In this document: in pieces, positions 9,701 through 17,195 of the stretch
Numbering within the stretch: position 1 is the stretch's first letter
Layout of the letters: each line of letters begins with the position of its first letter
Assembly: GCF_002797895.1 (NCBI RefSeq)
Contig: NZ_PGES01000001.1
Location: forward strand, 4,154,001 to 4,218,000
Length of the DNA: 64,000 nucleotides
DNA from: Janthinobacterium sp. 67
Lineage (GTDB): Bacteria; Pseudomonadota; Gammaproteobacteria; Burkholderiales; Burkholderiaceae_D
Direction of reading: 5' to 3'
Notes under the pieces: model-generated
The model's database searches: none
Told to the model about the DNA's origin: nothing
Seen by the model: only the letters and a program-made list of their open reading frames with translations
Translations under genes and position numbers: made by a program

Positions 9701-9865
9701 CGTTTCGGCCTCGGTGTGGTAATCGTCTCGGGCATGTTGATCGGCACCTTCTTTACCCTGTTCGTGCTGCCCACCGTGTACACCTTTCTGGCGCGCCGCC
9801 ACACGGCCGACCATGCCACGCCGCGTGCGCGCGATTTGTCGCAGGCGCTGAAGGAATCCCCATGA
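6773..9865 (+). CDS. RND efflux inner-membrane pump
   Basis: A 1030-residue AcrB/MexI-class pump with the twofold repeat of twelve membrane helices and two large periplasmic loops. The proton-relay aspartates are seen in TM4 as VGLVVDDAIVVVENVHRH (Asp403, Asp404). The start MKFTDLFVRRPVLALVIS is typical of the MexF/MexI branch. It is proton-driven and exports hydrophobic toxins with the adaptor and channel on either side. The stop overlaps the channel start (ATGA), so translation is probably coupled. The substrate range is not deducible. Confidence 0.95.
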   Translation: MKFTDLFVRRPVLALVISTLILMLGVVALLQLPIRQYPMLESSTITVKTTYPGASAELMQGFVTQPIAQAVSSVEGIDYLTSSSVQGSSTVTVRMELNRDSTQALTEVMAKVNQVRYKLPEGAFDPVIERSAGDSSAVAYVGFASESVSAPALTDYLARVVQPMFATIDGVAKVDVYGGQQLAMRLWIDPAKLAARGLTAADVADAVRRNNYQAAPGKVKGQFVVSNISVNTDLTSVEQFRDMVIRKGGDDSASLVRLKDVGTVELGAAATETSGIMDGVPAVYLGLSPTPGGNPLVIVDGIRKLLPEIQKTLPPGVKVELAFETARFIQSSIDEVAHTLLEALLIVVIVIYLCMGSLRSVLIPVVTIPLSMLGAAALMLAFGFSINLLTLLAMVLAVGLVVDDAIVVVENVHRHIEEGKTPVAAALVGAREVAGPVIAMTITLAAVYAPIGMMGGLTGALFKEFALTLAGAVVVSGVVALTLSPVMSSLLLQPKQSEGRMARAAEHFFEGLTSRYARLLDRSLHHRWLSAGFAALVMVSLPFLYLLPQRELAPAEDQASVLTAIKAPQHANLDYVERFSYKLDAIYKNIPETDSRWIINGGEGPASSIGGINLTPWAERARNAAVIQAELQHAVGDVEGTSIFAFQLAPLPGSSGGLPVQMVLRSAQDYATLFHTMEDVKQRARASGLFAVVDSDLDYNNPVVKVRVDRSKANSLGIRMQDIGESLAVLVGENYLNRFGMDGRAYDVIAQSPREQRLTAQALTQQYVRADDGSLLPLSAVVSVTEQIEPNMLTQFNQQNAATFQGVPAPGVTLGDAVAFLDGVAKTLPPGFSYDWQSDARQFATEGNALLLAFLAAVVVIYLVLAAQYESLTDPLIILITVPLSICGALIPLALGYATVNIYTQIGLVTLIGLISKHGILMVEFANELQVHEQLDRITAIRKAAQIRLRPILMTTAAMVVGLVPLLFASGAGANSRFGLGVVIVSGMLIGTFFTLFVLPTVYTFLARRHTADHATPRARDLSQALKESP

Positions 9866-11262
9866 AAAATTACCGCTATCTAGCCTCCCTTTTTGCTGCC
9901 CTTTTCCCCGTGCTGGCCGGCTGCGCCGTCAGCCCCGCCTACGTCACGCCGGGCACGCCCGACATCGCCCTGGCCAGCCCGCAGCAAGCGCAATTCGCAC
10001 CCGGCGCGAGCGCCGTCAGCGAGGCCGCCTGGTGGACGTTTTTCGACGATGCGCGCCTGTCGCGGCTGATCGCCAGCGCGCTCGAACACAACCTCGATAT
10101 CGCCCAGGCGCAGGCGAACCTGCTGGCCGCGCGTGCCGTCTTCGACGAACGCCGCCTCGATGAACTGCCCACCGTCACAGGACAGGCGGGCTGGCGGCGC
10201 ACCGTGCAGCAAGACACGCCCGACAGCCGCGCCGCCAGCGCCAGCACGCGCGTGGGTTTCGACGCGCAATGGGAGATCGACCTGTTCGGCCGCCTCGCGC
10301 ATATCAGCCGCTCGGCACAGGCGCGCGCCGACGCGGCGCAGGCCGATTTGCGGCAGGTGCGGCTGACGATTGCCGCCGAGGTGGCGCGCAATTACTACGA
10401 GGCGCTGGGCTACCAGCAAAACCTGGCGCTGACGCAGGCGCAGGTGCACAGCTGGCGCGATACGGTGGCATTGGTCGACGCGCGCATCCGCGCCGGCAGC
10501 GGCTTGCCGGAAGAGCGCCACAACGCGCTGGCCAACCTGGCGCGCAGCGAGGCGATGCTGCCGCCCTTGCAGGCGGGCTTGCGCCAGGCGCAGTACCGGC
10601 TCGACGTGTTGAGCGGACAAGCGCCAGGAGCCATCGCGCTGGCCACCACACCCCGGCAACAGGCGCCGCTGGCGGGCCAGCTGCCGCTCGGCGACGTGAA
10701 CCGCCTGATCAAGCAGCGTCCCGACGTGGTGCGCGCCGAACGCTTGCTGGCCGCCTCCAGCGAAGACGTGGGGGCCGCCACGGCCGACCTGTATCCGCGC
10801 CTGAGCCTGGGCGGCTTCCTGGGCTTTTTCGCGCTGCGCGGCAGCGGCGTGTTCGACGGCGGCGCGCGCGCCTTCGAGGTGGCGCCATCGGTCAGCTATC
10901 CGGCCTTCCGCCTGGGCAGCGTCAAGGCACGCTTGCGCGGCACGCAGGCCGAGGCGCAAGGCGCGCTGGCGCGCTATGCGCAGGCCTTGTTAATCGCGCA
11001 GGAAGACGTGGAAAACGCCGTCACGCAACTGGCGGAAAACCAGACGCGATTGGCGTCATTATTGCAGTCGGCGCGCCACGGCAACGCGGCCCTCGGCATC
11101 GCCAGCACGCGCTATCACGGCGGTTCCGGCAGCTACCAGGCCGTGCTGGAAAACCAACGGGCCTTGTACGATATCCGGCGCGAAGCGCTGCTGGCGGAAA
11201 CGGCGTCCTACATCGATGCGATTGCCCTGTACAAGGCGCTGGGATGGGGGCAAACTATGTAG
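9862..11262 (+). CDS. RND efflux outer-membrane factor lipoprotein (NodT family)
   Basis: A 466-residue TolC-like channel. The signal peptide ends in a lipobox (VLAGCAVSP, Cys near residue 21), so it is a lipoprotein like OprM. Two outer-membrane efflux-protein repeats follow, with long amphipathic helices and a FDAQWEIDLFGR motif near residue 140 typical of the family. It completes the tripartite pump. Ending with TAG at 11262, it is 24 bases from the DUF1349 gene. Confidence 0.93.
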   Translation: MKNYRYLASLFAALFPVLAGCAVSPAYVTPGTPDIALASPQQAQFAPGASAVSEAAWWTFFDDARLSRLIASALEHNLDIAQAQANLLAARAVFDERRLDELPTVTGQAGWRRTVQQDTPDSRAASASTRVGFDAQWEIDLFGRLAHISRSAQARADAAQADLRQVRLTIAAEVARNYYEALGYQQNLALTQAQVHSWRDTVALVDARIRAGSGLPEERHNALANLARSEAMLPPLQAGLRQAQYRLDVLSGQAPGAIALATTPRQQAPLAGQLPLGDVNRLIKQRPDVVRAERLLAASSEDVGAATADLYPRLSLGGFLGFFALRGSGVFDGGARAFEVAPSVSYPAFRLGSVKARLRGTQAEAQGALARYAQALLIAQEDVENAVTQLAENQTRLASLLQSARHGNAALGIASTRYHGGSGSYQAVLENQRALYDIRREALLAETASYIDAIALYKALGWGQTM

Positions 11263-11286
11263 TATTTTCGATCAAAAGGAGAGACG

Positions 11287-11862
11287 ATGTTCACGCAAGG
11301 CAGCTGGCTCAATGCACCGGAAAACTGGTCCGCCGACGGCGCGCAATTGCGCGTGACAACGGACGCCAACACGGATTTCTGGCGCAAGACTTCGTATGGT
11401 TTTATCCGCGACAGCGGCCACTTTTTCGGCACCGAAGTCGATGGCGATTTCACGGCGCAGCTGCATGTGTCGGCGCAGTACGCAGCGCTGTACGACCAGG
11501 CCGGCATGATGGTGCGCATCGATGCGGAAAACTGGATCAAGTGCGGTGTCGAATTTTCCGACGGCCAGCTCTTATTGAGCACCGTGCTGACGGCCGATAC
11601 ATCCGACTGGGCCGTCAGCATCGCGCCCGCCATGCCGGACGGTTTCTGGCTGCGCGTGACGGTGGAGCAGGGCGCGATCCGCGTGCAGTATTCGACGGAT
11701 GGCAAGCTGTGCCCGCTGCTGCGCCTGGCGCCGTTTCCCGTGGCATCGCGCTACCTCGTCGGCCCCATGTGCTGCACGCCGGAACGGGCCGGACTTGAAG
11801 TCGTGTTTTCGCAGTTTTCCACCGGACCGGCGCTGCAAAAGGATTTGCACGATCTCACTTAG
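11287..11862 (+). CDS. DUF1349-family protein (YesU-like beta-sandwich)
   Basis: A 191-residue cytoplasmic protein with the DUF1349 pattern: NTDFWRKTSYGF near the start, DQAGMMVRIDAENWIKCGVE near 75-95, and a C-terminal strand region. The family has a concanavalin-like jelly-roll fold, suggesting carbohydrate binding, but no reaction is established. AAAGGAGAGACG just ahead of 11287 is a strong ribosome site. It follows the efflux operon by 24 bases and may be the fifth gene of that transcript. A role in efflux is not obvious. Confidence 0.8.
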   Translation: MFTQGSWLNAPENWSADGAQLRVTTDANTDFWRKTSYGFIRDSGHFFGTEVDGDFTAQLHVSAQYAALYDQAGMMVRIDAENWIKCGVEFSDGQLLLSTVLTADTSDWAVSIAPAMPDGFWLRVTVEQGAIRVQYSTDGKLCPLLRLAPFPVASRYLVGPMCCTPERAGLEVVFSQFSTGPALQKDLHDLT

Positions 11863-11880
11863 AACGCCACTGCGCCTTGC

Positions 11881-12783
11881 TTAGCTGAGCGCCGTATCGA
11901 GCACCATCATCAGGAGAAAACCGAACACCAGCGCGATACTGGCAAAACCACCATTACCGCTGCGCTGCGCCTCGGGAATGGCGTCGTGCACGATGACGAA
12001 CAGCATGGCGCCGGCGGCCGCCGCCAGGCCCCACGGCAGCAGGACGGACGAGAGGCCGATCACGGCCAGCCCCGCCAGCGCCGCCACCGGTTCGACCAGT
12101 CCCGAAATGGCGCCCATGGCCACCGACAGACGCCGGCCATAGCCCACGCTGCGCAGCGCCAGCGCCACCACCATGCCTTCGGGCACGTCCTGGATGGCAA
12201 TGCCGGCCGCCAGCGCATTGGCCTTGTCCAGGTCGATGCCCGCATAGCCGACGCCGATCGCCAATCCCTCGGGCAGGTTGTGCAAGGTAATGGCGAAGAC
12301 AAAAATCCACGCCCGTTTCAAACTGCTGGCCGCGGCGGCATCGGGCGCGCCGGGCGGCACGCGCGCACGCACGGCCAGGTTGAGCGCGATGATCAGCACC
12401 ACGCCCGCCGCCATGGCCAGCGCCACCAGCAGGCTGGCCGCCAGCGGCGTGGCCGCATGCAGGCGCGCCGCACCCAAGGCCGGCAACACGAGGGAAAACG
12501 CCGTCGCCGCCAGCATCACGCCGGCGCCGAAGCCAAGAAATGCATCGTAGCTGCGCTGCGAAAATGTGTGCGACAGCAGCACCGGCACGGTCCCGAGTGC
12601 CGTGGCACCGGCCGCCATGCCGCCACCGATCAGGGCCGGCGCCAGATGGGCATGGCGCAGCGCCAGCTGGGCCGTCAGTGCGTACAGCAAGCACAGCGCG
12701 CCGCCGCCGCACAGGGCAAAGCCCACTGCATGGGGCCAGGACCAGTGTCTGGCCAGGGCCTGCAGCGCGCGCGGCGTGTTCAC
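11881..12783 (-). CDS. ZIP-family divalent metal transporter
   Basis: A 300-residue GufA-type ZIP permease with about eight membrane helices. The metal-site motifs are present in TM4 (HNLPEGLAIGVGY, near residue 180) and TM5 (AIQDVPEGMVVALAL, near residue 208). A histidine (HTFSQ) and a HDAIPEAQ motif near the C terminus fit the family. It follows the manganese catalase by 24 bases on the same strand. Manganese, zinc or iron could be carried; the neighbour makes manganese import the best guess. Confidence 0.88.
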   Translation of the reverse strand: MNTPRALQALARHWSWPHAVGFALCGGGALCLLYALTAQLALRHAHLAPALIGGGMAAGATALGTVPVLLSHTFSQRSYDAFLGFGAGVMLAATAFSLVLPALGAARLHAATPLAASLLVALAMAAGVVLIIALNLAVRARVPPGAPDAAAASSLKRAWIFVFAITLHNLPEGLAIGVGYAGIDLDKANALAAGIAIQDVPEGMVVALALRSVGYGRRLSVAMGAISGLVEPVAALAGLAVIGLSSVLLPWGLAAAAGAMLFVIVHDAIPEAQRSGNGGFASIALVFGFLLMMVLDTALS

Positions 12784-12807
12784 GCTGGTGGTGCCCGGCC
12801 AGCCGCG

Positions 12808-13716
12808 CTACAAGGGCATGGACGAGGTGCCGCCATCGCGCCCGTTCGGCCGCATGCCCAGTTCCGCGCCCGTCAGGGGGTCGGCGTCCGGATTCGATGC
12901 CGTGCGCGCGGCCATCTGCCGCACCGTCGCCAGTTCGTCCTGCGGCAGCTTCACTTCCGCCTCGCCCGTGCCGCCATCGACGGCCATCTGCTGGCGCGGG
13001 TCGGAAATGTACTGCCACTTGCCGCCCTGGTTCCACGGCCCTCGCTCCTCGCCCGGCCCCTGCGACATGTTGAAGTACACGTCCGCATACTGCGGGTCGC
13101 CCGGCAGTTTGCCCGGCGGGAAGTTGGGCTCGATCGAATACAGGGCTTTTTCAAACGACTTCTGGTGCGCCACTTCACGCGTCATCAGGAAGCCCAGCGC
13201 TTCCTTCACGCCCGGGTCGTCCGTCAGGTTGATCAGGCGCTCGTAGACGATCTTGGCGCGCGCCTCGGCGGCGATATTCGAGCGCAGGTCCGCCGTCGGT
13301 TCGCCGATGGTGTCGATGTAGGCGGCCGTCCACGGCACGCCGGCCGAATTGACCAGCGGGGCGCCACCGCCGTACAGCACCTGCGTCACGTGGCTGTCGT
13401 TGCCCGCGCCCGTGATATTGCGGTACAGCTCAGCCGCCTGGTCGACGCCCTCGGCCAGCCGCCCCTTGGCGCCCTTGTTGAGCATGACGACGATGTTGCC
13501 GATCACTTCCAGGTGGCTCAGTTCTTCCGTGGCGATATCGAACAGCATGTCCTTGCGGCCCGGATCGTCCTCGGACAAGGCTTGCGTGAAATAGCGGCAG
13601 GCGGCGGCCAGCTCGCCCTGCGGGCCGCCGAATTGTTCCAGCATCAGGTTGGCCAGCCCGGGATTGGGCTGCTCCACCCTGACCGTGTATTGCAGTCGCT
13701 TGTTGTGTGCAAACAT
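12808..13716 (-). CDS. manganese catalase
   Basis: A 302-residue non-haem catalase that removes hydrogen peroxide at a di-manganese centre. The ferritin-like core carries the E-x2-H ligand pair in IATEELSHLEVIGN (near residue 65) and a second set in EARAKIVYERL and TREVAHQKSF (near 140-190). The start MFAHNKRLQYTVRVE at 13716, with GAGGAGAG upstream, is the standard family N terminus. It lies between a hydrophilic stress-type protein and a ZIP transporter, forming an apparent three-gene operon that could couple peroxide removal to manganese supply. Confidence 0.94.
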   Translation of the reverse strand: MFAHNKRLQYTVRVEQPNPGLANLMLEQFGGPQGELAAACRYFTQALSEDDPGRKDMLFDIATEELSHLEVIGNIVVMLNKGAKGRLAEGVDQAAELYRNITGAGNDSHVTQVLYGGGAPLVNSAGVPWTAAYIDTIGEPTADLRSNIAAEARAKIVYERLINLTDDPGVKEALGFLMTREVAHQKSFEKALYSIEPNFPPGKLPGDPQYADVYFNMSQGPGEERGPWNQGGKWQYISDPRQQMAVDGGTGEAEVKLPQDELATVRQMAARTASNPDADPLTGAELGMRPNGRDGGTSSMPL

Positions 13717-13745
13717 GGTGCTCTCCTCGTTCACAGCACGCCGGC

Positions 13746-14102
13746 CTACTCGTGCTGATTCAGTGATCTGTGGATGTCCTTCGACTCGTTGCGGCCCGGC
13801 CGGTCGTCGGCCAGCTTGCCCGCTTCGCTCTGCGGCCGCTGCGCTGCGCCCTTGACGTGGGCGTTGTCGTCAGTTTGCGTCAGGGTGGCCAGGTTTTCCT
13901 GCTCCACCGGATCAGGCCCGCCCTGCGGCGTAATGACGTCATTGGCCCAGTGGCCGCTGTTAGCATTGCCGCTGGCCAGCTTGCCGCCGCCCTGGTTGGC
14001 ATATGCATCGCCCTTCGACTTATAGGCGTCGGTCTTGTCCATGCGCGTGTTGCGGCCCTGGTCGGCGGGGTGCTGCGGGGTATTGCCGTGTTCGTCCTGC
14101 AT
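13746..14102 (-). CDS. hydrophilic stress-type protein of unknown function
   Basis: A 118-residue protein starting at 14102 behind GAGGAGAAACGC. It is very rich in Gly, Asn, Asp, Gln and Lys and has no hydrophobic core (for example AYKSKGDAYANQGGGKLASG), as seen in hydrophilin or desiccation-type proteins. No known domain was recognised. It ends 29 bases ahead of the manganese catalase start on the same strand and is probably co-transcribed with it, which points to an oxidative or stationary-phase stress role. Confidence 0.65.
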   Translation of the reverse strand: MQDEHGNTPQHPADQGRNTRMDKTDAYKSKGDAYANQGGGKLASGNANSGHWANDVITPQGGPDPVEQENLATLTQTDDNAHVKGAAQRPQSEAGKLADDRPGRNESKDIHRSLNQHE

Positions 14103-14204
14103 GCGTTTCTCCTCGGTTGGTGGATGAAGACCCATGCTACTGGCGCGCGACCGCCGGCAAGATAGGAGCGCGGCGTGACGTCATGTAGGAAAGCGTCGCG
14201 TGCA

Positions 14205-14672
14205 TCAGCGCCGCCGCAGCCACAGCGCGCCGGCGGCCAGGCCGACGCCGAAGGCGCCGTAGACGAGCAGCAGCGAGGGGCGCGACAGGCGCATCTCGTA
14301 GCCGGGCTGCAAACGGTGCGGCGTCAGCTGGTAATCCGTGAAGCAGGCCACGGCCGTGGCGCCGGCCGCCGCCGCGACGGTGGACGCCACGCGGCGCCGG
14401 TCGAGGATGCGCGCCGCATAGCGCTCGAACAGCACGCCCCAGAACATGGCGCTGCAATGGTGGATGACGTAGCCGACCAGGGTGTGCCTGAGCGAGGCCT
14501 CGTCGCGGCGCGCCGCCTGGTCGCCCCACAGCCAGTGGCTGACGGCATTCACGGCGGCGAACACGCTGCCCGTTTCGCGCCGCCCACACAGGGCCAGGGC
14601 GGCGGCGGACAAAAGGGAGGCAAGGCTGCCCGACAGGGCGCCATGACGCAGAGAGGGGGGTAGGGCGGGCAT
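14205..14672 (-). CDS. conserved membrane protein of unknown function
   Basis: A 155-residue protein started at 14672 behind GGAGAAA. It shows hydrophobic segments near residues 12-28, 60-85, 95-112 and 135-150, with HTLVGYVIHHCSAMFWGVLFER between them. No named family was recognised. It is divergent from the SDR-DoxX fusion at 14751 with only 78 bases between the starts, so the two promoters must be close together or overlap. Confidence 0.6.
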   Translation of the reverse strand: MPALPPSLRHGALSGSLASLLSAAALALCGRRETGSVFAAVNAVSHWLWGDQAARRDEASLRHTLVGYVIHHCSAMFWGVLFERYAARILDRRRVASTVAAAAGATAVACFTDYQLTPHRLQPGYEMRLSRPSLLLVYGAFGVGLAAGALWLRRR

Positions 14673-14750
14673 GGTTTTTCTCCAGTGGTGTAATCGCACA
14701 GTGAACTGAAACGCAAAAGACCTATCCAATCCCGACAAGAGGAGGCATGC

Positions 14751-16061
14751 ATGCGCATACTGCTGACGGGAGCGAGCGGTTTCATCGGAACGCATGTTTC
14801 GACCGCGCTGCTGGCCGAAGGTTTCCAGCTCACGTGCACGACGCGCCGCGCGCCGTCCCACGCCCGCATCGGCGATGCGCCGCGCGTGCGCCTGATCGAG
14901 GCCGATTTTGCGCGCGACACGGCCAAGGCCGCGTGGCTGCCGCGCCTGGCCGGCATCGACGTCGTCATCAACTGCGTCGGCATCATCGCCGAGCATGGCG
15001 CGCAGACGTTCGCGGCCCTGCACACGCAGGCGCCGCGCGCCCTGTTCGCCGCCTGCGCCGAGAGCGAGGTGCAGCTGGTGATACAACTGTCGGCCCTGGG
15101 CGCGGACGATGGCGCCGTCTCGCCCTACCACCTGAGCAAGAAGGCGGCCGACGATTTTCTCGCCAGCCTGCCGCTGCGCGCCGTCATCGTGCAGCCGTCG
15201 CTCGTGTATGGCGACGACGGCGGGAGCGCGCGCCTGTTCCGCATGCTGGCCAGCCTGCCCGTGTATCCCCGCTTCGGCCGCGCGCCGCAGCTGGTGCAGC
15301 CCGTGCACGTGAACGACCTGACCGATGTCATCGTCGCGCTGGTGCGCGGCGCGGGTGCGCTGGGCGGCCAGAAGACGCGCCGCGTGCCCGTCGTGGGGCC
15401 GCAGGCGCTGCCGTTTACGGCCTACCTGGCGGCGTTGCGCGCGGCCATGGGGCTGGGACGGCTGCGCGCCGTGCCGCTGCCCAGGTGGCTGATGCCGCCC
15501 GTGCTGCTGCTGGCCAGGCTGCTGGGCTTTGCCATGCCGGACCGCGCCACCCTGGGCATGCTCGAACGGGGCAATACCGCCGATGCGGGGCTCACGCGGC
15601 GCCTGCTGGGGCGCGCGCCGCGTCCCGTGGCGCAGTTCATCAGCGACGCGCGCGGCGCGGCCGTGCGCGCCCGGCTGGACTGGCTGCTGCCCGTGCTGCG
15701 CCTGTCGATGGCCATCGTGTGGATCGCCACGGCCATCGTCTCGGCCGGCATCTATCCAGTCGAAGACAGCTATCGCCTGCTCGAACGCAGCGGCGTGCCG
15801 CCAGATTGGGCGCCGCCGCTGCTGGCCGGCGCCTGCCTGTTCGACCTGCTGCTGGGCATGGCCACCCTGGCGCTGCGTCCGCCGTGGCGGCGCTGGCTAT
15901 GGCCGCTGCAAGCCGCACTCATCGTGTTCTATACCGTCTGGATCGCCGTATTCCTGCCGGAATTCCTGTGGCATCCGTATGGCCCCCTGACGAAAAACCT
16001 GCCCATGCTGGCGGCCCTGTGGCTGCTGTACCAACTGGAGGAAACACAATGGAATACCTGA
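14751..16061 (+). CDS. SDR/NAD-epimerase domain fused to DoxX-like membrane domain
   Basis: A 436-residue two-domain protein. Residues 1-290 form an atypical extended SDR (MRILLTGASGFIGTHVS at the nucleotide loop, YHLSKKAADDF carrying the Tyr-x3-Lys pair). Residues about 300-430 contain four membrane helices of the DoxX-like type (LPVLRLSMAIVWIATAIVS, then YPVEDSYRLL). AGGAGG precedes the start. The fusion puts a reductase-like domain at the inner face of the membrane. The last 13 bases overlap the start of the DUF2269 gene, so the two are probably made together. The substrate is unknown. Confidence 0.85.
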   Translation: MRILLTGASGFIGTHVSTALLAEGFQLTCTTRRAPSHARIGDAPRVRLIEADFARDTAKAAWLPRLAGIDVVINCVGIIAEHGAQTFAALHTQAPRALFAACAESEVQLVIQLSALGADDGAVSPYHLSKKAADDFLASLPLRAVIVQPSLVYGDDGGSARLFRMLASLPVYPRFGRAPQLVQPVHVNDLTDVIVALVRGAGALGGQKTRRVPVVGPQALPFTAYLAALRAAMGLGRLRAVPLPRWLMPPVLLLARLLGFAMPDRATLGMLERGNTADAGLTRRLLGRAPRPVAQFISDARGAAVRARLDWLLPVLRLSMAIVWIATAIVSAGIYPVEDSYRLLERSGVPPDWAPPLLAGACLFDLLLGMATLALRPPWRRWLWPLQAALIVFYTVWIAVFLPEFLWHPYGPLTKNLPMLAALWLLYQLEETQWNT

Positions 16062-16513
16062 TCGTCAAATGGCTGCACATCGTCTCGTCGACCCTGCTGT
16101 TCGGCACCGGCATCGGCTCGGCCTTCTACCTGCTGTTCGCGAGCCTGAGCCGCGACGTGCGCGCCATCGCCGTCGTCAGCCGCCACGTGGTGCGCGCCGA
16201 CTGGCTGTTTACGACCACGACGGTGGTGTTCCAGCCGCTGAGCGGCTTTTACCTGGCCCACCTGGCCGGTTATCCCTTGAGCAGCCGCTGGATCGTCTGG
16301 TCCGTGGTGCTGTACCTGGTGGCGGGCGCCTGCTGGCTGCCCGTCGTGTGGCTGCAGATGCGCCTGCGCGACATGGCGCAAACGAGCGCGCGCGACGGCG
16401 TCGCCTTGCCGGCGCTGTACTGGCGCTATCTGCGCATCTGGACGGCGCTGGGCGTGCCCGCCTTCTTCGCCCTCATCGTCGTGTTTTACCTGATGACGGC
16501 CAAGCCGGCCTGA
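16049..16513 (+). CDS. DUF2269-family membrane protein
   Basis: A 154-residue integral membrane protein with four helices. MEYLIVKWLHIVSSTLLFGTG at the N terminus, with its conserved His in the first helix, is typical of DUF2269. GGAGG (16037-16041) lies inside the end of the preceding SDR-DoxX gene, and the genes overlap by 13 bases. Genes of these two families often go together. A link to redox or quinone chemistry is possible, but no function is established. Confidence 0.85.
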   Translation: MEYLIVKWLHIVSSTLLFGTGIGSAFYLLFASLSRDVRAIAVVSRHVVRADWLFTTTTVVFQPLSGFYLAHLAGYPLSSRWIVWSVVLYLVAGACWLPVVWLQMRLRDMAQTSARDGVALPALYWRYLRIWTALGVPAFFALIVVFYLMTAKPA

Positions 16514-16528
16514 GCGCGCCGGCGCCTC

Positions 16529-16702
16529 TCAGTGTTTGCGGCCCTGCTTCTTGCCGCCGCCGGCACCCTTGCCGGAACCGGCCTTGGTATGGCTGGCCGC
16601 ATCCTTGCCGCGCTTGCCAACGTCATTGTCGGTGCCGCTTTTGTCTTCCAGGGGGGCGGCCGATTGGCGGTTTTGGCCGGCCCGCGATTTTTGCTTGGGC
16701 AT
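16529..16702 (-). CDS. small basic hydrophilic protein (57 aa)
   Basis: A short frame with ATG at 16702 behind CAGGAGCG and TGA at 16529. The product starts MPKQKSRAGQNRQSAAPLED and ends in a Gly/Lys-rich tail (KGAGGGKKQGRKH). It has no hydrophobic core, like the other hydrophilic stress-type proteins in this part of the window. It lies between two convergent or outward genes with nothing else in the gap. The good ribosome site and clean frame support it, but coding is not certain. Confidence 0.5.
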   Translation of the reverse strand: MPKQKSRAGQNRQSAAPLEDKSGTDNDVGKRGKDAASHTKAGSGKGAGGGKKQGRKH

Positions 16703-16790
16703 GACGCGCTCCTGATGAACGAGGGGACCTTGTCAGCCTAGCCGGCATGGCGCCATTGTCCATCGGCGCGCCAGCCGCCACGCTGTAGGA

Positions 16791-17195
16791 TCAAGCCGCC
16801 CGCGCGGCCCACGTTTCATGCAGGTGGCGCCACAGCAAGGCGCCATCGGGCGTTTTCTCATACACGACGGTGGACCAGCGCTCGGTGTCTTCCGCGCCCG
16901 GCAGCGACTGGAATTCGCGGTAGGAGACGGTGGCGCCGGTGGCGCTTTCCTGGATCAATTGCAAGTCCGTGATGCGCATGGCGAGGCCCGGGCGGCTACC
17001 GCCGGCGCCCTGGAAAAACCCGGTCAATCCGGCATGGTCGAGCCGCATCCCGCCCGGCGCCACCATCGTAAAGTCGGGCGAAAAACGCGCCAGCAATTGC
17101 GCGCAGTTTTCCGCTGCCGCCTCGCCGGAAAGCCACTCGCGGATCAGCACATGCGTGGATAGAACGTCGTCAAAATACGGATTCGTGGCAGTCAT
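16791..17195 (-). CDS. NTF2-like (DUF4440/SnoaL-type) protein
   Basis: A 134-residue single-domain protein with the alpha-plus-beta cone pattern of NTF2-like proteins: an N-terminal helix (DVLSTHVLIREWLSGEA), FSPDFTMVAPGGMRLDHAGL, and late strands ending WRHLHETWA. Such folds bind small hydrophobic molecules or act as isomerases and hydrolases. The start overlaps the stop of the MFS gene (ATGA at 17192-17195), so translation is coupled and it probably acts on, or responds to, the carrier's substrate. Confidence 0.78.
   Translation of the reverse strand: MTATNPYFDDVLSTHVLIREWLSGEAAAENCAQLLARFSPDFTMVAPGGMRLDHAGLTGFFQGAGGSRPGLAMRITDLQLIQESATGATVSYREFQSLPGAEDTERWSTVVYEKTPDGALLWRHLHETWAARAA

Noticed and set aside
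7934..9814. Long minus-strand open frame (626 codons) under the RND pump gene, with similar ones at 46229-48589, 25293-27539, 37291-38538 and 10269-11798
   Set aside because: These are antisense or out-of-frame shadows of well-supported genes in high-GC DNA; their products are His/Arg/Gly-rich with no domains.
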